From: Candidatus Saccharimonadota bacterium
Lineage (GTDB): Bacteria; Patescibacteriota; Saccharimonadia; Saccharimonadales; Saccharimonadaceae
NCBI GenBank assembly: GCA_017536895.1
Contig: JAFWCN010000011.1
Span: forward strand, 1 to 33,017
Length of the DNA: 33,017 nt
Direction: 5' to 3'
Both the position numbers and the translations under genes were made by a program. The notes beneath the pieces were generated by a model, which was given only the letters and a program-made list of their open reading frames with translations, had not been told where the DNA came from and searched no databases. Shown in pieces: positions 1-4,803 of this stretch. Within the stretch, counting starts at the first letter, position 1; the number at the start of each line of letters is the position of its first letter.

Positions 1-131
1 ATTACCTAGAGAGCGAACCATTAAAGAAAATGGACGATAAAATCCTGACATATATTGACTATTATAACTATCATCGTGTACACTTAGGTATAAGTTATAG
101 AACCCCTGCCGAAATGTTGCATAGGTTGTGA
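1..131 (+). CDS. Transposase, C-terminal end only (cut by window edge)
   Basis: The reading frame starting at base 3 is open from the window edge to TGA at 129-131 and encodes about 42 residues ending PAEMLHRL. The residues DYYNYHRVHLGI followed by SYRTPAEML match the C-terminal end of DDE integrase-type transposases (IS481/IS3 type), where a YN..R.H..L motif precedes a TPAE motif. The catalytic core lies outside the window. The sequence differs from the IS3-type transposase near the right edge, so this is a different element. Whether the full gene is intact cannot be seen. Confidence 0.75.
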   Translation, partial: YLESEPLKKMDDKILTYIDYYNYHRVHLGISYRTPAEMLHRL

Positions 132-161
132 AAGCTATATGGAAAAATAGTAAAAATACCA

Positions 162-183
162 CCCCTTGATTTAAAGTGTTACA
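162..183 (+). repeat. Possible IS terminal inverted repeat
   Basis: About 30 bp after the transposase stop, the sequence CCCCTTGATTTAAAG is followed by TGTTACA. Read inward on the minus strand it begins TGTAACAC, and a TG terminus is usual for IS481/IS3-type ends. The partner end is outside the window, so this is inferred from position and terminal dinucleotide only. Confidence 0.35.
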
Positions 184-194
184 TATGTTATAAT
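166..194 (+). promoter_or_regulatory. Promoter of rpsJ
   Basis: TTGATT at 166-171 and a perfect TATAAT at 189-194 are separated by 17 bp. The predicted start of transcription is near 201, giving a leader of about 67 nt before rpsJ. The -35 lies inside the putative IS end and the -10 just outside it. Confidence 0.7.
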
Positions 195-267
195 CGAGCC
201 ATAACAATATTAAATATCAAGCTCGAACAACTCGTGTCTTAGAGGTTATCGAGCCAGAAAGGACAAA

Positions 268-591
268 ATGACAGAGAAAAAACAAGAAGGTCTCAAAATC
301 CGTATTCGTTTGAAGGCCTACGATCATCGCGTGATCGACCAAAGCGCTAAGCAGATTGTCGATACTGCTATTCGCACCGGCGCCACCGTTAGCGGCCCAA
401 TCCCACTACCAACCAAGCGTTCTACCTTTACCGTAGTGAAGTCGCCACATGTCTACAAGACCGGTGGTGAAGCCTTCGAGATGAAGGTTCATAAGCGCCT
501 AATCGACATCAATAACGCTACTCCAAAGACCATCGAGAGTTTGCAAAATCTCTCCCTCCCAGCCGGCGTCGACGCAGAGATTAAGATGTAA
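268..591 (+). CDS. rpsJ: 30S ribosomal protein S10
   Basis: The 107-residue product has the normal uS10 length and signatures: [14 protein letters not shown] at the N-terminus, [20 protein letters not shown] in the middle, and the C-terminal end with [14 protein letters not shown]10 is part of the 30S head and also acts as NusE in antitermination. AGAAAGGAC lies 4-12 nt upstream of the ATG. A promoter at 166-194 and a terminator at 596-623 make it a single-gene unit, separated here from the L3-L4-L23 genes that usually follow it in the S10 operon. It points towards fusA but is not co-transcribed with it. Confidence 0.97.
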   Translation: MTEKKQEGLKIRIRLKAYDHRVIDQSAKQIVDTAIRTGATVSGPIPLPTKRSTFTVVKSPHVYKTGGEAFEMKVHKRLIDINNATPKTIESLQNLSLPAGVDAEIKM

Positions 592-595
592 AATA

Positions 596-623
596 AACCC
601 CGACTTATAAAGTCGGGGTTTTT
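596..623 (+). terminator. Rho-independent terminator of rpsJ
   Basis: An 11-bp stem, AACCCCGACTT pairing with AAGTCGGGGTT (596-606 / 610-620), has a 3-nt loop and runs into a T tract. It begins 4 nt after the rpsJ stop. The A-rich left side means it could also stop transcripts from the minus-strand gene at 628-954. Confidence 0.93.
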
Positions 624-627
624 AGGG

Positions 628-954
628 CTAAAGGTCTACAATTGGCATGAGCCAAACGTAGTTTTTGCATTCAAACTCAGGATAATTAAACACACTTGCT
701 ATTCTGATGTAACCCATTTCTTCGATTCCAACGAAATCAGAACAATCGATTATCCTTTGAAATGTGCTATTTGCTACGACTGTGAACTCATCCGGATGGA
801 GATTAATAAAATCCTCCAATTCCGTAGTGTAATCCGATGCTCTTCTAAGCTTTTGTTTATGTCTAGCCAATAGCACAGGGTCTTGAGGGGACTCTGTTTT
901 TTGAATCTTTTTCAACGCCCTTAATGTTCTTTCTATTTTTTCCATATTTGGCAT
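628..954 (-). CDS. Hypothetical protein, 108 aa
   Basis: I do not recognise this protein. It is soluble-looking, with no signal peptide or membrane segment. The N-terminal half is basic and probably helical (KIERTLRALKKIQK, LLARHKQKLRRASDY). The C-terminal half is mixed and ends in an aromatic stretch, NYVWLMPIVDL. The start at 954 is chosen because AGAAAGGA lies 11 nt upstream; Met4 would be too far from it. It has its own promoter (1013-1041) and shares the rpsJ terminator region at its 3' end. It is one of four small genes between rpsJ and fusA, and no function can be assigned. Confidence 0.7.
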   Translation of the reverse strand: MPNMEKIERTLRALKKIQKTESPQDPVLLARHKQKLRRASDYTTELEDFINLHPDEFTVVANSTFQRIIDCSDFVGIEEMGYIRIASVFNYPEFECKNYVWLMPIVDL

Positions 955-1012
955 TTAATACACATCCTTTCTTCATTCAGGTCATCTAGGTAAAAAATAG
1001 AATATCCTTATA

Positions 1013-1041
1013 ATTATAACATAAAAAATGCCCCGGAGCAA
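1013..1041 (-). promoter_or_regulatory. Promoter of the 108-aa gene, overlapping a terminator
   Basis: On the minus strand, TATAAT (1018-1013) lies 17 bp downstream of TTGCTC (1041-1036). The -35 sits in the loop and stem of the terminator of the preceding operon, so stop and restart signals overlap. Confidence 0.55.
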
Positions 1042-1052
1042 GTACCCCGGGG
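1023..1052 (-). terminator. Terminator of the 127-aa/44-aa operon
   Basis: On the minus strand CCCCGG and CCGGGG (1052-1047 / 1036-1031) form a GC-rich stem followed by CA and six T residues (1028-1023). It lies 8 nt after the stop of the 44-aa gene. Confidence 0.75.
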
Positions 1053-1059
1053 TTTTACG

Positions 1060-1194
1060 CTATTCCTGTGTTGCTGGTTCGCCCTCGTCATTGACGAGGT
1101 ACCCTTCTATTATTCTTTTCTTCTTTACCTCTTGCTCTTCCTTGAACTTTTTCGCGATAGCATCGCGAATGGCTTTTTTTTCTAGTTCAGTCAT
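1060..1194 (-). CDS. Small hypothetical protein, 44 aa
   Basis: ATG at 1194-1192 opens a 44-codon frame ending in TAG at 1062-1060. It is preceded by a near-perfect ribosome-binding site, AAGGAGGT, about 7 nt upstream. The product starts MTELEKKAIRDAIAKK and is very charged and probably one long helix, with a KEEQEVKKKR segment and an acidic tail ending EPATQE. It starts 12 nt after the stop of the 127-aa gene and ends just before a terminator, so the two form an operon. The strong Shine-Dalgarno sequence and fitted position argue that it is real. The function is unknown. Confidence 0.72.
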   Translation of the reverse strand: MTELEKKAIRDAIAKKFKEEQEVKKKRIIEGYLVNDEGEPATQE

Positions 1195-1206
1195 ATCTTA
1201 CCTCCT

Positions 1207-1590
1207 TTATTTGTTCCAACCGTCAAAGGTTTTGGTTACCCAGAACCCATTTGCTACTTTGCGATATTTAGCGCTAGTGATGTCCCCCCATGGGTCATCT
1301 ACCGGCAGTTCGATCCTATCAAAATTATCCGGTCTTATAGCTCCCAGTTCCTTTGCCTCCCTGACTTCTATTTTCTTTTCCAAATCCAGGAAGACAAGCT
1401 CTCCATTGTCGTTTTGATACCCATCTATTATTCTTAATGCGAATTTATTCTCAGCATACTCAGAACAACCGCATTTTTTGATGAGATATTCCGACAACTG
1501 CTCTAAATACTTCTCCTCTATGGTACCTAGTGACATCTCACTAACGGTGGTCTCACCGTTTTTAATTACGGTTAAAAAGACTTCCAGCAT
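1207..1590 (-). CDS. Hypothetical protein, 127 aa
   Basis: I do not recognise this protein. It is acidic and soluble, starts MLEVFLTVIKNGETTV, and has a central CGCSEYAENK segment with two nearby cysteines and a C-terminal part rich in W and F (DDPWGDITSAKYR, GFWVTKTFDGWNK). AGGGAGGTG lies 5 nt before the ATG, and a consensus-like promoter (1635-1663) drives it. It forms an operon with the 44-aa gene. The mix of small orphan proteins next to a transposase fragment suggests an accessory insertion, but that is inference. Confidence 0.72.
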   Translation of the reverse strand: MLEVFLTVIKNGETTVSEMSLGTIEEKYLEQLSEYLIKKCGCSEYAENKFALRIIDGYQNDNGELVFLDLEKKIEVREAKELGAIRPDNFDRIELPVDDPWGDITSAKYRKVANGFWVTKTFDGWNK

Positions 1591-1634
1591 ATTACACCTC
1601 CCTTTGTTAAAGTACAGAATAGTATATCGTCACA

Positions 1635-1663
1635 ATTATAACATATTTATTCGAAAGAGTCAA
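1635..1663 (-). promoter_or_regulatory. Promoter of the 127-aa/44-aa operon
   Basis: TTGACT (1663-1658) and TATAAT (1640-1635) are separated by 17 bp on the minus strand, very close to the sigma-70 consensus. The predicted leader is about 38 nt. Confidence 0.8.
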
Positions 1664-1705
1664 CTATTCCGTATTATTTCAGCAATTGTGCATCAAGCAT
1701 TGTCA

Positions 1706-1735
1706 TAAAAAATACCCCGAAACAATTGTTCGGGG
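1706..1735 (-). terminator. Terminator of the 112-aa gene
   Basis: CCCCGAA and TTCGGGG (1735-1729 / 1721-1715) pair around a 7-nt loop and are followed on the minus strand by TATTTTTT (1714-1707). It lies 14 nt after the gene's stop. Confidence 0.88.
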
Positions 1736-1749
1736 CTAGACCGTTTCGG

Positions 1750-2088
1750 TCATTCAAGGTAGGAATAATCGTGGAGCATCTGTCGCCAGGCTAAGTATTT
1801 GTCCACATAATCATTGGGCCAAACTCCAATCCGCTTCCATTTTTCTTCATTATTGACAATATCTTCTATTACGTTAAAGCCAGCGTTTGCTGCAATCCAA
1901 GAATCTATTTCGCGTTCCTCCAAGCCATATTCGTGAAATAGCAAAAAGAATTCGAACAGTATTTCTGGATCATTCTCGTTCAGGAGCAGCAATCTACGCG
2001 ATAGGTTAAATACCTCCTCGACTCTCACTCCTTCTTTGAGGTATTTTTCTGCAGCTTGAACGAATAAAACAGGGGTTACATCACTCAT
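1750..2088 (-). CDS. Hypothetical protein, 112 aa
   Basis: I do not recognise this protein. It is predicted to be mostly helical, with leucine-rich stretches (EEVFNLSRRLLLLNEN, EILFEFFLLFHEYGLEE) and a W-rich end (KWKRIGVWPNDYVDKYLAWRQ). There is no signal peptide. AAAGGAGGAAGG lies just upstream of the ATG. It has its own promoter (2135-2163) and terminator (1706-1735), so it is monocistronic. The neighbours give no hint of function beyond its place in a cluster of small orphan genes. Confidence 0.7.
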   Translation of the reverse strand: MSDVTPVLFVQAAEKYLKEGVRVEEVFNLSRRLLLLNENDPEILFEFFLLFHEYGLEEREIDSWIAANAGFNVIEDIVNNEEKWKRIGVWPNDYVDKYLAWRQMLHDYSYLE

Positions 2089-2134
2089 TTCCCTTCCTCC
2101 TTTGTAAGATACTAGATGATTAATCTACCCGAGT

Positions 2135-2163
2135 ATTATAACATAAACTGCGAACTAATACAA
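2135..2163 (-). promoter_or_regulatory. Promoter of the 112-aa gene
   Basis: TTGTAT (2163-2158) and TATAAT (2140-2135) have a 17-bp spacer on the minus strand. The -35 touches the T tract of the fusA terminator. Confidence 0.72.
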
Positions 2164-2189
2164 AAAACCACCCCTAGAGGGTGGTTTTT
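2162..2189 (-). terminator. Terminator of fusA
   Basis: On the minus strand AAAAACCACCC and GGGTGGTTTTT (2189-2179 / 2173-2163) form an 11-bp stem with a 5-nt loop, ending in a T tract. It starts 13 nt after the fusA stop. Confidence 0.92.
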
Positions 2190-2201
2190 CCGAAAATGAG
2201 C

Positions 2202-4298
2202 TTACTTCGAGTTCCTCTGCTCAATAATCTCTTGCGCTACATTCGGTGGTACTTCCTCGTAAGCGAAGAGCTCCATCGAAGAAGCAGCCCGGCCTTGAGT
2301 CATACCACGAAGATCACCGGTATAGCCAAACAGGTTAGCCAAAGGACAAAATGCCTTGATGAGCTTTGCCCCACCGTTCAAATCTTCCATTTCATCGATA
2401 CGACCACGGCGAGAGTTAATGTCGCCAATTACGTCGCCCATGAATTCTTCAGGGGTAGTAATCTCAAGCTTCATTACTGGCTCCAAGAGAACTGGGTTAG
2501 CTTTCTTGATACCTTCACGGGTAGCCAAGGAACCAGCCAAGGTAAAGGCGAGCTCCGAAGAGTCAACATCGTGATAAGAACCATCATAAAGGGTTGCTTT
2601 AATGTCAACTACTGGGTAGCCAGCAATCACACCACCAGCCAAAGTATCTTCGACACCCTTCTGCACCGGCTTGCGATATTCCTGAGGCACCACACCACCT
2701 TTAATTTGGTCAATAAATTCAAAGCCCTTCCCTGGTTCATTTGGCTCAAACTTAATCCAAACATCACCATACTGACCACGACCACCAGACTGCTTGATGT
2801 GCTTACCTTGGGCTTCAGCAGTGCCACGAATAGTTTCACGGTAAGCTACCTGAGGCGCACCAGTGTTGGCTTCTACATTATGTTCCCTCTTCAAACGGTC
2901 AATAATAATCTCAAGGTGAAGCTCACCCATACCCGAGATGATGGTCTGACCAGTTTCCTCATCAGTGTGGACGCGGAAAGTTGGGTCTTCCTCAGCCATC
3001 TTGGAGAGGCCAATGCCCATTTTCTCTTGGTCAGCCTTAGTCTTCGGTTCTACCGCAATTGATACTGGTGGATCTGGGAATTCAATCGATTCTAGCAAAA
3101 TCGGCGAAGAAGGAGCACAAAGTGTCGTACCAGTGGTACAATTCTTGAGTCCTACCACCGCGGCGATATCGCCTGCACCGATTTCGGTAATATCTTTACG
3201 GTCATTAGCATGCATTCGGACCAAACGACCGATCCTTTCTTTATCGCCAGTTGAAGCATTCAAAACAGTATCACCTGACTTCAATTTACCAGCATACACG
3301 CGAATAAAGATTAGTTTACCCACAAATGGGTCAGTTGCAATCTTAAAGGCAAGCGCAGTAAGTGGCTCTGAGTTATCAGCTTTACGCACGATTTGATCGC
3401 CAGTCTTTGGATCGGTACCAATAGTTTGACCCTGATCACGGTCAAGTGGTGAAGGCAAATAATCAGTCATAAGATCGAGCACCTTCTCCACAATTACACC
3501 ACGACCATCGCCGCCAGTCACTAGGAAGAAATCCCCGTCAAGTACGCGTTTACGTAGAGCCGCTTTAAGCTCAGCTTCAGTAATTGCATCCTCACCTTCG
3601 TTGAAGAATTTCTCCATCAGTTTTTCGTCGGCTTGGACAGCTTCCTCAATCAACATCGAACGAGCATTTTTGGCTTTGTCTACCATGTCAGCCGGGATTT
3701 CGCCTACCGTAAGCTCATGGTCAGCATAATCTTTGTAGGTATAAGCCTTCATGTCAATGAGGTCAACTACACCGCAAATATCTTTTTCGAAACCAATAGG
3801 TAGATGAATCGCTACTGCATTCTTAGAAAGACGTTTGTGAATCGAATCGAGTGACTTATAGAAATCACCACCAATCTGATTAATCTTGTTTACAAAACAA
3901 ATGCGTGGTACGCCGTACTTAGTAGCTTGGCGCCATACGGTTTCAGACTGCGCTTCTACACCCATCTTGCCGTCAAACACCACTACGGCACCATCGAGGA
4001 CGCGAAGAGAACGCTCCACCTCAGCGGTAAAGTCAATGTGTCCCGGGGTATCGATGATATTAATTTGATGGTTTTTCCAATAAACAGTTACAGCAGCAGA
4101 AGTAATCGTGATACCACGCTCCTTTTCCTGCTCCATCCAGTCAGTATCAGCACCACCGGTGCCACCTTTCACTAGATCAATTTTGTGCTTCAGGCCAGTA
4201 CGATACAAAATCGCCTCTGAAGTCGTAGTTTTGCCAGCGTCAATATGAGCAATAATCCCGATATTTCGCAGCTTGCTTAAATCTTTTATGTCAGCCAT
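2202..4298 (-). CDS. fusA: Elongation factor G with unusual guanine-recognition motifs
   Basis: The 698-residue product has full EF-G length and domain order: GTPase, EF-Tu-like domain II, then domains III-V. G1 is AHIDAGKTT (17-25) and G3 is DTPGH (83-87). The switch region has KERGITITSAA. Domain IV/V signatures such as GMGELHLEIIIDRLKRE and PQEYRKPV are present. EF-G drives ribosomal translocation and, with RRF, recycling. G4, normally NKMD, reads NKIN (137-140), and the usual GSAFKNKG around G5 reads TGGDGRG (261-267). Both changes bear on guanine recognition. The start is fixed by AAAGGAG 4 nt upstream of the ATG. It is transcribed alone from an extended -10 promoter; rpsL, rpsG and tuf are not adjacent. 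Confidence 0.97.
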   Translation of the reverse strand: MADIKDLSKLRNIGIIAHIDAGKTTTSEAILYRTGLKHKIDLVKGGTGGADTDWMEQEKERGITITSAAVTVYWKNHQINIIDTPGHIDFTAEVERSLRVLDGAVVVFDGKMGVEAQSETVWRQATKYGVPRICFVNKINQIGGDFYKSLDSIHKRLSKNAVAIHLPIGFEKDICGVVDLIDMKAYTYKDYADHELTVGEIPADMVDKAKNARSMLIEEAVQADEKLMEKFFNEGEDAITEAELKAALRKRVLDGDFFLVTGGDGRGVIVEKVLDLMTDYLPSPLDRDQGQTIGTDPKTGDQIVRKADNSEPLTALAFKIATDPFVGKLIFIRVYAGKLKSGDTVLNASTGDKERIGRLVRMHANDRKDITEIGAGDIAAVVGLKNCTTGTTLCAPSSPILLESIEFPDPPVSIAVEPKTKADQEKMGIGLSKMAEEDPTFRVHTDEETGQTIISGMGELHLEIIIDRLKREHNVEANTGAPQVAYRETIRGTAEAQGKHIKQSGGRGQYGDVWIKFEPNEPGKGFEFIDQIKGGVVPQEYRKPVQKGVEDTLAGGVIAGYPVVDIKATLYDGSYHDVDSSELAFTLAGSLATREGIKKANPVLLEPVMKLEITTPEEFMGDVIGDINSRRGRIDEMEDLNGGAKLIKAFCPLANLFGYTGDLRGMTQGRAASSMELFAYEEVPPNVAQEIIEQRNSK

Positions 4299-4369
4299 AT
4301 GCTCCTTTATAATTTATTATTAATTGTCTAATTTAAGATTTCCACGCTCAAAAAAGACTCATTAAGAGT

Positions 4370-4378
4370 ATTATATCA
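4370..4378 (-). promoter_or_regulatory. Extended -10 promoter of fusA
   Basis: The minus-strand sequence TGATATAAT (4378-4370) is an extended -10 without a clear -35; the 15-bp hairpin stem at 4388-4422 occupies that position. The predicted leader is about 65 nt and ends in a good Shine-Dalgarno sequence. Confidence 0.65.
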
Positions 4379-4387
4379 TAAAAATCA

Positions 4388-4422
4388 AAATTTGAAATGG
4401 AATTCATTTCCATTTCAAATTT
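4388..4422. repeat. 15-bp perfect inverted repeat upstream of the fusA promoter
   Basis: AAATTTGAAATGGAA (4388-4402) and its exact complement (4408-4422) flank a 5-nt loop. It covers the expected -35 region of the fusA promoter and has no T tract on either strand, so it looks more like an operator or cruciform than a terminator. Confidence 0.7.
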
Positions 4423-4441
4423 AAAACTGGCTTTCTTTTGT

Positions 4442-4471
4442 TGGGGTTTTCTTTCCCGAAAGAAAACCCCA
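4442..4471. repeat. 14-bp perfect inverted repeat with 2-nt loop
   Basis: TGGGGTTTTCTTTC (4442-4455) pairs exactly with GAAAGAAAACCCCA (4458-4471). There is no T tract on either side. It stands between the terminator of the candidate RNA and the fusA promoter. Confidence 0.7.
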
Positions 4472-4475
4472 GACT

Positions 4476-4508
4476 AAAAAAATGGCCGGTGCAAATGAGC
4501 AACCGGCC
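4476..4508 (-). terminator. Rho-independent terminator of the candidate RNA
   Basis: On the minus strand GGCCGGT and ACCGGCC (4508-4502 / 4490-4484) form a 7-bp GC stem with an 11-nt loop, followed by ATTTTTTT (4483-4476). It is nearly 300 nt beyond the gatB stop, further than expected for a gatB terminator. Confidence 0.85.
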
Positions 4509-4761
4509 TGTATAGATAGAAGTACGACAAGCTAGAGGATTTTGAATATTTATGAACAGTTATTGTTCAAATAAGGTGTATGTATGAGAATTTTATTAAA
4601 TCATAGTTATACTTATTGCTTTTTGGACCCGTCGGCCCAAATTAACGTTATTTCTCTTTTCTTGTGTACCTCTTTCTATTCTAAGGAGCTTGTCCGCAAG
4701 CGCAAGGACAGAGCACTTGCGGACAACTTAAACCAACAATCACAAGGCAAAAGTGATTGTA
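4476..4761 (-). ncRNA. Candidate structured non-coding RNA, about 285 nt, class unknown
   Basis: This otherwise gene-free stretch has a near-consensus minus-strand promoter (4768-4796) and a strong terminator (4476-4508), with no plausible coding frame between. In transcript order the predicted stems are: ACAATCAC with GTGATTGT; TTGTCCGCAAG with CTTGCGGACAA (11 bp); TTTGGGCC with GGTCCAAA around a GACG loop; GAACA with TGTTC; and the terminator. GACAAGCT after the second stem can also pair with AGCTTGTC near the 3' end. I see none of the hallmark sequences of tmRNA, RNase P RNA or SRP RNA. It could be a free small RNA or a regulatory leader ending before fusA. No homology was tested. Confidence 0.55.
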
Positions 4762-4767
4762 CGTCAC

Positions 4768-4796
4768 ATTGTATCATGTAAAAGCTATTTTGTCAA
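4768..4796 (-). promoter_or_regulatory. Near-consensus sigma-70 promoter of the candidate RNA
   Basis: A perfect TTGACA (4796-4791) and TACAAT (4773-4768) are separated by 17 bp on the minus strand. It is the best -35/-10 pair in the window and lies immediately after the gatB stop. The first ORF of any size downstream is fusA. Confidence 0.82.
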
Positions 4797-4803
4797 CTTA
4801 ATT

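Noticed and set aside
2181-3062. A 293-codon open frame on the plus strand opposite fusA
   Set aside because: It is the complement of well-conserved EF-G coding sequence, has no convincing Shine-Dalgarno sequence, and its product resembles nothing. It is a shadow of codon bias.
4476-4761. Identity of the candidate RNA as tmRNA, RNase P RNA, SRP RNA or T-box
   Set aside because: None of the hallmark sequences (tRNA-like ends with CCA, GAGGAAAGUCC, the SRP tetraloop helix, the T-box GGUGG sequence) is visible in the transcript.
4584-4781. A 65-codon plus-strand frame in the fusA-gatB gap with an AAGGTG upstream
   Set aside because: It runs antisense through the stems of the candidate RNA, has no promoter, and its Cys/Ser-rich product is not protein-like.
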